A stretch of DNA of 64,000 nucleotides from Cypionkella sp049896245 (GCF_049896245.1 NZ_JAFCTX010000022.1:16021-80020); one strand, 5' to 3'; counted from the stretch's first letter, positions 42,231 to 51,082 are shown. Translations and numbers: made by a program. The notes: a model not told the origin generated them from the letters alone.

Positions 42231-44057
42231 TTACTCCTGATACCACCAGACCTCGGGCTGAAACCCCGGCCAGTCGCCGTAAATTGGCAATTTCGCCGGG
42301 AAATGCAACTGCTTGGCATGCGCGATGCGGCCAATATTTTGATACCACACCGGCACCACATAGCGCCCCGAGGTCAGAACCCGATCCAGTGCCTGCACTG
42401 CCGCCACAAAATCCGTGCGATCCACCGAGGACAGCATGGTCTGCACCAGCCCATCCACCGCAGGCGAGTTGATCCCCGCCCAATTCCGCGACCCCGGCGC
42501 CACGCCATTGGCAGCCCCCCAATAGCGCAACTGCTCGGTCCCCGGCGACAGCGACAAAGCGATGATCTGCTGCGTCATGTCGAAATCATAAAGGTTGGTG
42601 CGCTCGGTGTATTGGGCTGCATCCACCGTGGTCAGCTTGGCTGCAATACCCACCTGCGCCAAGGCCTCGATATAGATGTTGGCGGCCGCGATATAATCAT
42701 CCGCGCCATTGCTCAGCAGGATTTCAAACGTAAACGGCACCCCCTTGGCATCCTTCAACACGCCATCCTGCACCGTCCATCCGGCTTCTTCCAGCAGCGC
42801 ATTGGCGCGGCGTAAATTCGCCCGGTTGCTCGGTTTGCCATCCGAGACCGGCAGCGCAAAGCCCTCAATCGCGCCGGGCAGCAGATCGGCCTTATGCGCC
42901 TGCAACAGCGCCAGAACCTTGCCCTGCGCCGGGTTCGCCACATCGCCCGCAAGCACAGAGTTGCTGTAATAGCTGGTGATTCGCGGCACCGCCCCGCCGT
43001 TGAGGGTCTGGTTGATAAGCTCGAAGTTGAACACGTCGATCAGCGCCTCGCGCACCCGCCAATCGGCAAAAATTGGCTTACGGGTGTTGAACACAAAGCC
43101 GTCAATCCCCGAAGGCCGCTGATGCGGGATTTCCGATTTCACCACATCGCCCGACACCACGGCAGGAAAGCCGTAGTTCTGCTGCCACTTCATCGGATTG
43201 GTCTCACGGTAACTGCTCAGATCGCCGGATTTGAACGCCTCAAAATGCACATCCGGGTTGCCGAAATACTCCACCCTTATCTCATCGAAATTGTGCATCC
43301 CCTTGTAGAACGGCAGATCACGGCCCCACCAATCCGGGTTTTTCTTATAGCTGACAAAACGCCCGGCCTCGAATTTATCGACCACATAGGGCCCCGACCC
43401 AATCGGCGGCTCCATCGTCGTTGCACTGAAATCCCGCCCCACCCATTGCGCCTTTTGCAAAACCGGGCGCATCCCCAGCAGCAACGGCAGTTCGCGATTC
43501 TCGGCCCCAAAGGTGAACTTCACGGACCGGACACCGGTTTTCTCGGCCTTCGCCACCGCCTGATACGCCGGCGCATAGCGCGGATTGCCCAATGTTCCCA
43601 AGGTTTCAAACGACCACAGCACATCTTCCACCGTCACCGGGCTGCCGTCCGAGAATTTTGCAGCCTCACGCAAAGTAAATTCCACGTAGGTCCGGGCCGC
43701 ATCCGTCTCGACCGATTCGGCCAGAATCCCATACAGTGAGAACGGCTCATCAAAGGAACGCCCCAAAAGCGTCTCGGTGGTGAACAAAGAAATCCCACTC
43801 GGCGCGCGGCCCTTCAGGATGAACGGGTTCATTGAATCGTAACTGCCGTTCTCGCCCGTAACGATACGGCCCCCCTTCGGGGCATCGGGGTTGGCATAGG
43901 GCAGCGACACAAAATCCGGTGGCAGCGCAGGCTCGCCATACATAGCTATGCCATGCGTCGGCTGCGCTTGCGCGAATCCCCCCCCGATTCCCACAACAGA
44001 AACCAGCGCCAGACCAAGCCCAAAGCTGCGCAAAATAGCGAAAAAATCCCGGTTCAT
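42231..44057 (-). CDS. Family 5 extracellular solute-binding protein (YejA-like)
   Basis: A 608-residue periplasmic binding protein with a signal peptide (start 44057, MNRDFFAILRSFGLGLALVSVVGIGGGFAQA). The body has HGIAMYGEPALPPDFVSLPYANPDAPKGG, characteristic of the YejA/microcin C-type peptide-binding branch of the SBP_bac_5 family, and ends in a dense C-terminal domain. It should deliver oligopeptides to an ABC importer, but no permease or ATPase genes are next to it here. The longer frame to 44126 lacks a ribosome site. Confidence 0.92.
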   Translation of the reverse strand: MNRDFFAILRSFGLGLALVSVVGIGGGFAQAQPTHGIAMYGEPALPPDFVSLPYANPDAPKGGRIVTGENGSYDSMNPFILKGRAPSGISLFTTETLLGRSFDEPFSLYGILAESVETDAARTYVEFTLREAAKFSDGSPVTVEDVLWSFETLGTLGNPRYAPAYQAVAKAEKTGVRSVKFTFGAENRELPLLLGMRPVLQKAQWVGRDFSATTMEPPIGSGPYVVDKFEAGRFVSYKKNPDWWGRDLPFYKGMHNFDEIRVEYFGNPDVHFEAFKSGDLSSYRETNPMKWQQNYGFPAVVSGDVVKSEIPHQRPSGIDGFVFNTRKPIFADWRVREALIDVFNFELINQTLNGGAVPRITSYYSNSVLAGDVANPAQGKVLALLQAHKADLLPGAIEGFALPVSDGKPSNRANLRRANALLEEAGWTVQDGVLKDAKGVPFTFEILLSNGADDYIAAANIYIEALAQVGIAAKLTTVDAAQYTERTNLYDFDMTQQIIALSLSPGTEQLRYWGAANGVAPGSRNWAGINSPAVDGLVQTMLSSVDRTDFVAAVQALDRVLTSGRYVVPVWYQNIGRIAHAKQLHFPAKLPIYGDWPGFQPEVWWYQE

Positions 44058-44135
44058 TCTGGCAACAATCCCCCGCAGCCTGTTTTTATTGATCCCCAAC
44101 CTATGCGGGCAATCCAACCTTTTCAAACTTTTAAC

Positions 44136-44164
44136 TTGGAGTGCGCCCGCAACAGGGCTATAAG
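44136..44164 (+). promoter_or_regulatory. Sigma-70-type promoter of the candidate small RNA
   Basis: TTGGAG (44136-44141) and TATAAG (44159-44164) are separated by 17 bases, an ideal distance. Transcription would start at about 44171. It drives no protein gene on the plus strand before the terminator at 44218-44246. Confidence 0.6.
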
Positions 44165-44170
44165 ATACCT

Positions 44171-44246
44171 ACTGCTCGATAGGTTTCTTGCCTGTATGAA
44201 ACCTGCCTCAATAACTTAACGCCCGCTTCGTGCGGGCGTTTTTTTT
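44171..44246 (+). ncRNA. Candidate small RNA (about 76 nt)
   Basis: An RNA beginning near 44171 would carry a 7-pair hairpin AGGTTTC (44181-44187) with GAAACCT (44198-44204), a single-stranded stretch TGCCTCAATAACTT, and a strong terminator at its 3' end. The order promoter, hairpin, unpaired stretch, terminator with a long U-tail is the typical build of Hfq-bound sRNAs. It is divergent from the peptide-binding protein gene and convergent with the RTX gene. Identity with a known sRNA cannot be checked here; expression is inference. Confidence 0.6.
44218..44246 (+). terminator. Strong Rho-independent terminator of the candidate sRNA
   Basis: AACGCCCGC (44218-44226) pairs with GCGGGCGTT (44232-44240) over loop TTCGT, and the T-run spans 44239-44246 (eight Ts). 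No plus-strand gene ends in the preceding 2 kb, which makes it an orphan terminator unless an RNA starts just upstream. Confidence 0.92.
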
Positions 44247-44282
44247 GGGCGGCATGCCCGCAAACTATCCTATGAAAACAAA

Positions 44283-44307
44283 AAGACCCCCGGAAACCGA
44301 GGGCCTT
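44283..44307. terminator. Bidirectional terminator after the RTX gene
   Basis: Stem AAGACCCCCGG (44283-44293) with CCGAGGGCCTT (44297-44307), 11 pairs including two G-U pairs on the minus strand, loop of three. A-run before and TTTT after. It ends the minus-strand RTX gene (44348-45289). Confidence 0.85.
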
Positions 44308-44347
44308 TTGGCGCTGTGTTCAGGGCCGGGGGTTCAGGGCAGGGTGC

Positions 44348-45289
44348 TTACAGCAGCCCCGCCTCTTTCACGCTTGATCCATCGGCGAAATTTTTCACCT
44401 CCAGCGCGTGCAGATCGACGTTGTTCAAAATCACCGTGATCTCACCATAATGGTATAGTACGGTCCTGCCGAACTGCTCGGCATGTTCCAGAAAATCCTT
44501 ATAGGCTTCCTCAGCCGACCCCGCCAACAGATTGACCAGCACATCCGAGGCATCAAGATCCTGAACAGTCAGATGTCCGGCCTGTTTGGCGTTGAACACG
44601 AAAGCATCGCTGCCGCGTCCACCGCTGGCAATATCATCGCCACCATTGCCAAAGATCAGATCATTGCCCTTGCCGCCGCTCAGCAGATCATTATCACCGC
44701 CGCCGCGCATCGTATCGTGGCCAACGCCGCCAAACAGGCTGTTGCGCCCGTTGTCGTCGGTCAGCCAATCGTTGCCTTGGCCGCCATTCAGCAAGTCATC
44801 GCCCTTGCCGCCGTCCAGATGATCATTGCCCTTGCCGCCATAGACCTTGTCATCGCCGCCATTGGCTTCGATGATATCGGCGAATTTCGAGCCGACCAGC
44901 TTGTCATTATAATCTGTCGCCGAGGTGTAGGATTTTTCCTTCGAGAAATAGCTGTAAGAGGTCGCATCATGCAGGTTGATCAGCTTTTCAAAGCGCTCCA
45001 TCATCACTTTGCTGTGGTTCCAAAAACTGTCGCCCAACAGCTCGGCCATCTTGTCGGCGCTGTAGCCGATGCCACTGACCTGCTGCACCCATTCCTGTTG
45101 CGGCTTTTTGCCCGAAGTCAGGTAGCTGGTCAGCACCACATCGTCGATCTCGCCACCAAGCAGCCGCCCGGTTTCGGTATCATAGCTAAGACCAACGCCC
45201 CGGATCGTCACTTCGATCGCGGTGGTCTCAGAGGTCATCATCCGCATCACATAAAGCGTTGAGGTCAGCGTCATCGTGGTGTCTGGCAT
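44348..45289 (-). CDS. RTX-type calcium-binding protein
   Basis: A 313-residue protein with no signal peptide, starting at 45289 (MPDTTMTLTSTLYV; AAAGGA upstream). Residues about 130-230 hold glycine-rich nonapeptides of the GGxGxDxux type (GGDDKVYGGKGNDHLDGGKGDDLLNGG...GGRGSDAFVF) that bind calcium outside the cell. The C-terminus ends with LYHYGEITVILNNVDLHALEVKNFADGS, like other type I secretion substrates. The N-terminal region is not a known enzyme. No type I exporter gene lies within the window. Confidence 0.87.
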   Translation of the reverse strand: MPDTTMTLTSTLYVMRMMTSETTAIEVTIRGVGLSYDTETGRLLGGEIDDVVLTSYLTSGKKPQQEWVQQVSGIGYSADKMAELLGDSFWNHSKVMMERFEKLINLHDATSYSYFSKEKSYTSATDYNDKLVGSKFADIIEANGGDDKVYGGKGNDHLDGGKGDDLLNGGQGNDWLTDDNGRNSLFGGVGHDTMRGGGDNDLLSGGKGNDLIFGNGGDDIASGGRGSDAFVFNAKQAGHLTVQDLDASDVLVNLLAGSAEEAYKDFLEHAEQFGRTVLYHYGEITVILNNVDLHALEVKNFADGSSVKEAGLL

Positions 45290-45458
45290 CGCCGTAGTCC
45301 TTTGGATCAAAGCGCCGATGCCAGATGGCCCGCGCGCTGTGTGTTAAACGTTGCCAACGGTTATGGCTTGGCACTGTGGCGTTGTATCGGCGCAATTTGG
45401 CTAAAATTACGTTGATTTTGGCACGCAAACCAGTTCCGGCCCTTGCCTGCGCGGGCAG

Positions 45459-45676
45459 GGCATCACCTCCAAAGCAAGCTGCCGCGGCTACGTGCTGACG
45501 CCGCTGCCCAACGCGCAGATCCCCGATCAGATGAAGGTCCACGACACCGATCATAAGACTGTCATTCGGGAGGTGATGCTGCCCGCCGTCACGGCAGTTT
45601 GCCACGGCAGTTTGCCACGGCAGAGCAGATTGGCGGCACCACGATCTCGGTCAATGGCGGTTGGACGGCATTGTGA
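45459..45676 (+). pseudogene. Remnant of a 3-hydroxybutyrate dehydrogenase gene (bdhA-like)
   Basis: Frame one reads GITSKASCRGYVLTPLPNAQIPDQMKVHDTDHKTVIREVMLP, clearly the C-terminal half of a short-chain 3-hydroxybutyrate dehydrogenase (GYVLTPL...AQIPDQ...VIREVML). A change of frame near 45590-45620, within a tandem GTTTGCCACGGCA duplication, leads into ATAEQIGGTTISVNGGWTAL and a TGA at 45674-45676, the family's C-terminal end, but with the FLCS stretch between EQIGG and TTISV missing. The N-terminal half is absent. The remaining bases of the 45290-45789 gap show no gene. Confidence 0.8.
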
Positions 45677-45789
45677 ATGGCAGGGTGCGTGCTTGCACGC
45701 ACCGCCCAAAGGTTAACCGAAGATGAACGCCACCTCTCTAACCCTTTGAAAACACACAAACCGCAAGCCTGTCCACGCGTGGACAACCG

Positions 45790-46479
45790 CTACCTTGCAG
45801 CCAGTGCCGCCACGGTTTCCTTCGCCTGCGGATAGACCAGCCCTGCCGAGACGATCATTTTCACCGCCTCATCCGCCTTCATATCCAGAAAAATCACGTC
45901 GCGTTCCGGCACGAACAGCAGCATCCCCGAGGTCATCGGGGTCAGCCCGACAAACACCGCCACCATCGGCGTGCCCCCCGGCAGCTTGGCGGCAATCTCG
46001 CCCTTCGGGGTGGTCGCCACCATCCCCACCGCCCAATAGCCAGCACGGGGAAACTCGACCAGACAGGTGCGATCAAAGCTTTTCTCAGACTTCGCAAAGA
46101 ACGTCTCGGTGATCTGTTTCAACCCCGAATAGACCGACCGCACCAGTGGCACGCGGTCCACCACCGTTTCGGCCTGCCGCATCACGGTGCGCCCAATCAA
46201 GCCCCGCGCCAGCCAGCCGACAAGGGCGGTGAACACCAAAAACACCAGCACACCCACACCGCGCACCGGAAAGTTCACTTCCGGCCCGAACCAGCGGTGC
46301 AGCAAAGCCTCGGGCTGATAATTGTGCGGGATCAGTGGCAGGATCCAGCCATCAATATAGCCGATCACCCCCCAGACGACATAAATCGTCAAACCGACCG
46401 GCAGCACCACGACAAGGCCCGTCAGGAACGAGGACCGAAAGCCGGCAAGCATAGAGCGGCGCGGATGGGGGTCGGACAT
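45790..46479 (-). CDS. DUF502 membrane protein
   Basis: A 229-residue protein with two N-terminal membrane segments (FRSSFLTGLVVVLPVGLTIYVVWGVIGYID and VGVLVFLVFTALVGWLARGLIG) followed by a soluble domain with RVPLVRSVYSGLKQITETFF and VGLTPMTSGMLLFVPERDV. This is the DUF502 pattern. The family is widespread but its role is unsettled. It stands 57 bases after psuG on the same strand and may be cotranscribed with psuKG. Confidence 0.87.
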   Translation of the reverse strand: MSDPHPRRSMLAGFRSSFLTGLVVVLPVGLTIYVVWGVIGYIDGWILPLIPHNYQPEALLHRWFGPEVNFPVRGVGVLVFLVFTALVGWLARGLIGRTVMRQAETVVDRVPLVRSVYSGLKQITETFFAKSEKSFDRTCLVEFPRAGYWAVGMVATTPKGEIAAKLPGGTPMVAVFVGLTPMTSGMLLFVPERDVIFLDMKADEAVKMIVSAGLVYPQAKETVAALAAR

Positions 46480-46536
46480 AAAAGCTCCTTGGTTTTCCCG
46501 GCAACCTAAGCAGCCGCCCGCATCATCACAATGGCT

Positions 46537-47454
46537 TTACCCGCGCTGCACGACAATTTCGCGCGCAATCGCAGCCCCCAGCCGCGCGTTGTTCAAAACA
46601 AGGGCGATGTTGGAGACAAGCGAGCGGCCAGCGGTCAACTCGAAGATGCGCTGCAGCAGGAAGGGGGTGACCTCTTTCGCAGCGATCCCCTGTGCAGCCG
46701 CCTCAGACAGAGCCTGCTCAATCGCCGGATTGATCTCATCGCGCGGGATTTCATCGGCGAGCGGGATCGGATTGGCCACCAACTGCCCCCCCGGCAGACC
46801 CAACCGCGTCCGCATCAGTTGCGCCGCCGCAATCTCTGCCGCCGTATCCATCCGCAGCGGTGCTTTCAGCCCGGAATCCCGCGACCAGAACGCCGGGAAC
46901 GCATCTTGCCCGAAGGCGATCACCGGCACGCCCTTGGTTTCCAGATATTCCAGCGTTTTCGGCAGATCGAGGATGGCTTTCGCCCCCGCCGCAATCACCG
47001 TCACAGCGGTTTCTCCCAGTTCCGGCAGATCGGCGGAAATATCAAACGACAACTCCGCCCCGCGATGCACGCCACCAATGCCGCCCGTGGCAAACACATC
47101 AATCCCGGCCAGACGCGCGCAGATCATCGTCGCCGCCACCGTCGTCGCCCCCACAGCGCCCTTGGCAATACAGGCCGCAATATCAGCGCGCGAGATTTTC
47201 ATCACCTCGGGCGCCTGACCCAAAGCATCCAGTTGTTGATCGGTCAGCCCGATCAGAATACGCCCACGCATCACAGCAATCGTTGCCGGGGTCGCCCCAT
47301 GCGCGCGGATTTCAGCCTCAACTGCGCGGGCTGCCTGAACATTCTGCGGAAACGGCATCCCATGCGTGATGATGGTGGATTCCAGCGCCACAATAGCGGT
47401 GCCAGCGGCCCGGGCGGCGGCGACTTCGGGCGAGAAGCTAAGCAGATCATTCAT
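46537..47454 (-). CDS. psuG: Pseudouridine-5'-phosphate glycosidase
   Basis: A 305-residue enzyme that splits pseudouridine 5'-phosphate into uracil and ribose 5-phosphate. The conserved parts are ALESTIITHGMPFPQN, VGATTVAATMICARLAGIDVFATGGIGGVHRG and ISADLPELGETAVTVIAAGAKAILDLPKTLEYLET. It overlaps psuK by four bases (47451-47454). With psuK it forms a complete pseudouridine breakdown route; no uridine importer is seen nearby. Confidence 0.95.
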   Translation of the reverse strand: MNDLLSFSPEVAAARAAGTAIVALESTIITHGMPFPQNVQAARAVEAEIRAHGATPATIAVMRGRILIGLTDQQLDALGQAPEVMKISRADIAACIAKGAVGATTVAATMICARLAGIDVFATGGIGGVHRGAELSFDISADLPELGETAVTVIAAGAKAILDLPKTLEYLETKGVPVIAFGQDAFPAFWSRDSGLKAPLRMDTAAEIAAAQLMRTRLGLPGGQLVANPIPLADEIPRDEINPAIEQALSEAAAQGIAAKEVTPFLLQRIFELTAGRSLVSNIALVLNNARLGAAIAREIVVQRG

Positions 47455-48341
47455 GACGGTTGTTCTCCTGAAACATAGATAGCGGCAGCTTGCAGCGCTG
47501 CGGCAAGTGCGGCCTCACGCGCGCAGCCTTGACGTTCGGCAACGATATGCGCCGCCATGAAGGTATCGCCCGCTCCGGTAATCCGCGTCACCATCACGGG
47601 CGGTGGTGCGGCAGTGATCACGCCCGCGCCATGGCGTCCCTCGGCGCAGGCCTTGCCGCCATTGGTCACCAGCACATGCGCCGCACCATGCAAAAGCAAC
47701 CCCTCGGCAGCGTCAGCGGCGGTGTCATAGTGCGCATGGCCAATCAGACCCGCTTCCTCAAGGTTCACATAAAGGGTCGCAGTCGGATGGTTCAGCAGCG
47801 GCAACAGCCGTTCCGCCTTTCCGGGGCTGGCCGGAGCGACACGCAGGTCAGCACGGGCAAACAGCGGCGAATGCGCGATCTCGGACAACAGTGCAACTGT
47901 CAGATTGCCATCCAAAGCCACCATGCCCGACCACGGATTCTCCGCCGACCCCAATCGGCCATCGGCAAGCGGGCGCAAAATCTTGTCGCCAGCCGCCTCC
48001 AGCGAATGTGCATCGGCGATGGCCGCGATCAGGCCATTGCCGCCCTCGATTGCCATGTAGATGTCGGTCGGCAGGTCTTCTGATCGGTAAAGCTGATCTG
48101 TCATCATGCCCATGCGCAGGCAAGCCGCCACCAGCTCATCGCCTTCCTCATCCTGACCCACCGCAGACAGCAGGGCAGGGATCAGCCCAAACCGCGCCAG
48201 CGTCATCGCAATATTCATCGCAACGCCCCCCGGCAACCGGGTGATCCGACCGGGCACGTCAGAGCCAAGCCGCATCGCGATGGATGAGCGGCCAATGATG
48301 TCCCATAAAACGGACCCGATGCAGAGGATGTCTGGTGTCAT
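47451..48341 (-). CDS. psuK: PfkB-type kinase, probable pseudouridine kinase
   Basis: A 296-residue sugar kinase of the ribokinase fold. The C-terminal ATP/anion-hole motif RITGAGDTFMAAHIVAE carries the catalytic aspartate. The N-terminal signature PGRITRLPGGVAMNIAMTLARFG is the substrate-binding part. Its coupling with psuG identifies it as the pseudouridine kinase that makes the PsuG substrate. It starts 46 bases downstream of repeat copy B. Confidence 0.87.
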   Translation of the reverse strand: MTPDILCIGSVLWDIIGRSSIAMRLGSDVPGRITRLPGGVAMNIAMTLARFGLIPALLSAVGQDEEGDELVAACLRMGMMTDQLYRSEDLPTDIYMAIEGGNGLIAAIADAHSLEAAGDKILRPLADGRLGSAENPWSGMVALDGNLTVALLSEIAHSPLFARADLRVAPASPGKAERLLPLLNHPTATLYVNLEEAGLIGHAHYDTAADAAEGLLLHGAAHVLVTNGGKACAEGRHGAGVITAAPPPVMVTRITGAGDTFMAAHIVAERQGCAREAALAAALQAAAIYVSGEQPS

Positions 48342-48386
48342 GGCTGTGTCATCGCAAGACTGGGTGGGAATTTCAAGCGGTCCCGC

Positions 48387-48575
48387 TTGCCAGATTTGGC
48401 CGCAGACAAATCTGGCCGCGCCTGCCTGCCCCTCGGCAGGCGCGATTGCGCCAGCCCAGTCAGGCGCGGCCAGATTACCTGATGTTCGGTTTGTGGGGCA
48501 AACCCCCTTGCGCGACGGCGTTCCGCCTTACACGCAACGAAGCGGAAAACGCTCCCCCGGAGCGTTTTCTTTCGC
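48387..48575 (-). repeat. Structured interspersed repeat, copy B
   Basis: Second copy of the repeat at 39671-39858, in opposite orientation on the map but in the same orientation relative to genes: it follows the stop of sthA (48582) and precedes the start of psuK (48341). It contains CCAGATTTG/CAAATCTGG (48390-48398 with 48407-48415), GGCCGCGCCTG/CAGGCGCGGCC (48414-48424 with 48461-48471) and the hairpin AAAACGCTCC-CCC-GGAGCGTTTT (48546-48568). Compared with copy A that hairpin differs at two positions in each arm, and both changes keep the pairs. Confidence 0.85.
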
Positions 48576-48581
48576 TTCGGC

Positions 48582-49973
48582 TCAAGCCTGCCCCATCCGG
48601 TTCCAAGCATTCAAGCCAGCCACCTTATAAGCTTCGGCCAAAGTCGGATAATTAAACGTGTTCTGCACAAAGAAATCCACCGTGCCATGCAGGTTGATCA
48701 CCGCTTGGCCGATATGGATCAACTCGGTCGCCCCTTCACCTACAATATGCGCGCCCAGCAGACGCCGGGTGTTCATATCGAAAATCAGCTTCGGAAACCC
48801 CGCCGCCACCCCCATGATATGCCCGCGCGAGGTTTCGCGAAACCGCGCGATGCCGCATTCATAAGCAATCCCCTGCGCACGCACCTGTTCTTCCGACAAC
48901 CCCACCGTGGAAATCTCGGGCACCGCATAGATGCCATAGGGGAAGGTCTCCGGCGGCGGGGGCAAAATGATACCAAACGCATGACAGGCCGCAACCCGCC
49001 CCTGTTCCATCGAGGTCGAGGCGAGGCTTGGAAACCCAATCACATCCCCCGCCGCATAGATATTCGGCACGCTTGTCTGAAACGTATGCGGATCAACTTT
49101 CAATCGCCCGCGGCTGTCCACCTCAATCCCCACCGCCTCAAGGTTTAATGACGCCACATTCCCCGTCCGTCCCGCCGCATAAAGCAGAATCTCGGAGTGA
49201 ACCCGCCGCCCATCCATCAGCGTCACATCGACACCGCCCGCGCCCGACGCAATCTCTTTCACCGCAGACCCAAGCCGGATGTTCATCCCGCGCTCGCGCA
49301 TCTGATGGATGAAATCATCGCAAATCTCACGATCCACGAAATCCAGGATCGCATCGCGCGCCTCAATCAGCGTCACCGGCACATCCAAAGCCGAGTAGAT
49401 CGTGGCATATTCGACGCCAATCACCCCGCCGCCAATCACCGTCAAACTGCGCGGAATCCGCTCCAGTTCCAGAAACTCATCGCTATCAAACACGCGGGTC
49501 TTATCAAACGGCACGTTATCTGGCCGGTGCGGCCGCGTCCCCACCGCGATCAAAGCGTGCTTGAAGCCGACCTGACTGACCTCACCCGCTTCCGTCGTCA
49601 ACTCCACCTGATTGGCACTGACAAACCGCGCGGTGGCAAAAATGCTTTGCACCGTGTTGCGCATGAACTGGTGCTGCAACACCTCAACCTCGTGATCCAA
49701 AGTCTTGTGCAAACGCTCCACCAGATCAATCGCCTGAATGTCCTTTTTCACCCGGTAGCCGCGCCCATAAAACCCACGCTCGCGCCAGCCCGACAGGTTC
49801 AAAACCGTCTCACGCAGGGTCTTTGACGGAATGGTGCCCGTATGCACCGACACCCCGCCCAACCGCCGCCCCTTGTCCACCACCAGCACCGATTTGCCCA
49901 GTTTGGCCGATTGCACCGCCGCCCTGCGCCCGGCAGGACCCGAGCCGATCACCAACATATCCACGAATTCCAT
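48582..49973 (-). CDS. sthA: Soluble pyridine nucleotide transhydrogenase
   Basis: A 463-residue flavoprotein that moves hydride between NADPH and NAD+. The FAD motif is MLVIGSGPAGRRAAVQ and the second nucleotide motif VIGGGVIGVEYATI. The redox-disulfide region reads GGVSVHTGTIPSKTL, with no CxxxxC pair, which separates SthA from lipoamide dehydrogenase. The dimer domain has GVHAVPEISTVGLSEEQ-like YAVPEISTVGLSEEQV. The start at 49973 follows AAAGGA; the 6-residue longer form is less likely. Confidence 0.93.
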   Translation of the reverse strand: MEFVDMLVIGSGPAGRRAAVQSAKLGKSVLVVDKGRRLGGVSVHTGTIPSKTLRETVLNLSGWRERGFYGRGYRVKKDIQAIDLVERLHKTLDHEVEVLQHQFMRNTVQSIFATARFVSANQVELTTEAGEVSQVGFKHALIAVGTRPHRPDNVPFDKTRVFDSDEFLELERIPRSLTVIGGGVIGVEYATIYSALDVPVTLIEARDAILDFVDREICDDFIHQMRERGMNIRLGSAVKEIASGAGGVDVTLMDGRRVHSEILLYAAGRTGNVASLNLEAVGIEVDSRGRLKVDPHTFQTSVPNIYAAGDVIGFPSLASTSMEQGRVAACHAFGIILPPPPETFPYGIYAVPEISTVGLSEEQVRAQGIAYECGIARFRETSRGHIMGVAAGFPKLIFDMNTRRLLGAHIVGEGATELIHIGQAVINLHGTVDFFVQNTFNYPTLAEAYKVAGLNAWNRMGQA

Positions 49974-50119
49974 CTGTATTCCTTTGGGCATTTCATCAAA
50001 GCAAAGCCACTTCGCCCCCGCTAAAACAAGGTTACTGTTACCCCCACATCATGCAAATTCTGTGAACATGGGTTTTCTGCCTAATCCACTTGCATCCCTG
50101 CCGACCTTCGGCTAAAGCC

Positions 50120-50140
50120 GCCTCACTTCACAGGTGAGGC
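50120..50140 (+). promoter_or_regulatory. Hairpin in the 5' leader of rpsB
   Basis: GCCTCAC (50120-50126) pairs with GTGAGGC (50134-50140), loop of 7, flanked by AAGCC and GGCTT that could extend it. It lies 95 bases before the rpsB start. It may be an autoregulatory leader for ribosomal protein S2, or a weak terminator; no T-run follows. The rest of the gap 49974-50235 is AT-richer near 50030-50080 and probably holds the promoter. Confidence 0.45.
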
Positions 50141-50235
50141 TTGGGCTTTGCGGGGAGAAATCCCGTAAACTCCGCCGGTTGGACCGCAAGGTCTAAGACA
50201 GCTTCGCCGAGGATTAAACCGGAAAAGGATAAGAC

Positions 50236-50994
50236 ATGGCTCTTCCCGAGTTCTCCATGCGTCAGCTGCTTGAAGCAGGCGTTCACTACGGCCACCAGAC
50301 CGCACGCTGGAACCCCAAAATGGGCCCGTATATCTACGGTGACCGCAATGGCATCCACATTCTAGACCTGACGCAGACCGTTCCTTTGCTGGATCAGGCG
50401 CTGAAAGTCGTGCGCGATACCGTCGCCAAAGGCGGCCGCATCCTGTTCGTCGGCACCAAGCGCCAGGCCCAAAAGCCAGTTGCTGAAGCTGCCGAGCGTT
50501 GCGCACAATTCTACATGAACCACCGCTGGCTCGGTGGTACGCTGACCAACTGGAAAACCGTTTCCCAGTCGATCGCGCGTCTGAAAACCATTGACGAACT
50601 TCTGGGTGCAGGCGGCGAAGGCCTGACCAAAAAAGAGCGTTTGATGATGGAACGCGACCAGTCCAAGCTGCAAGCCTCGCTTGGCGGCATCCGCGAAATG
50701 GGCGGCACCCCCGATCTGATCGTGGTCATTGACGTGGGCAAAGAAGATCTCGCGATCCTTGAAGCGCAAAAGCTGGGCATCCCGGTCGTTGGCATCGTTG
50801 ACACCAACAACTCGCCCAAAGGCGTCACCCACGTGATCCCCGGCAACGACGACGCTGCCCGCGCAATTCAGCTTTATTGCGAGCTGATCGCCAAAGCTGC
50901 CCTCGACGGTATGTCGGCACAAATGGGCGCCGCTGGTATCGACCTTGGCGCTTTGGAAACCGCACCGGAAGAAGAAGCTATCGCTGACGCCTGA
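50236..50994 (+). CDS. rpsB: Ribosomal protein S2
   Basis: A 252-residue S2 protein of the small ribosomal subunit. The start MALPEFSMRQLLEAGVHYGHQTARWNPKM is diagnostic, as are ILFVGTKRQAQKPV, NHRWLGGTLTNWKT and DVGKEDLAILEAQKLGIPVVGIVDTN. The acidic tail (EEEAIADA) is typical for alphaproteobacteria. A GGAAAAGGA ribosome site precedes the start. It forms an operon with tsf, 88 bases downstream. Confidence 0.97.
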   Translation: MALPEFSMRQLLEAGVHYGHQTARWNPKMGPYIYGDRNGIHILDLTQTVPLLDQALKVVRDTVAKGGRILFVGTKRQAQKPVAEAAERCAQFYMNHRWLGGTLTNWKTVSQSIARLKTIDELLGAGGEGLTKKERLMMERDQSKLQASLGGIREMGGTPDLIVVIDVGKEDLAILEAQKLGIPVVGIVDTNNSPKGVTHVIPGNDDAARAIQLYCELIAKAALDGMSAQMGAAGIDLGALETAPEEEAIADA

Positions 50995-51082
50995 TCTGGC
51001 TTTACGCGACTGATACACGGCGGGGATACGGCTTAGGCCCGGTTCCCGCCGCACTCATTTCTTGAATTTCAGGAGACTGAAC

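Noticed and set aside
46297..48083. Plus-strand frames over DUF502, psuG and psuK
   Set aside because: They are shadows of well-supported minus-strand genes.
50120..50140. Known riboswitch upstream of rpsB
   Set aside because: Only a simple hairpin is visible; no conserved riboswitch core could be recognised.
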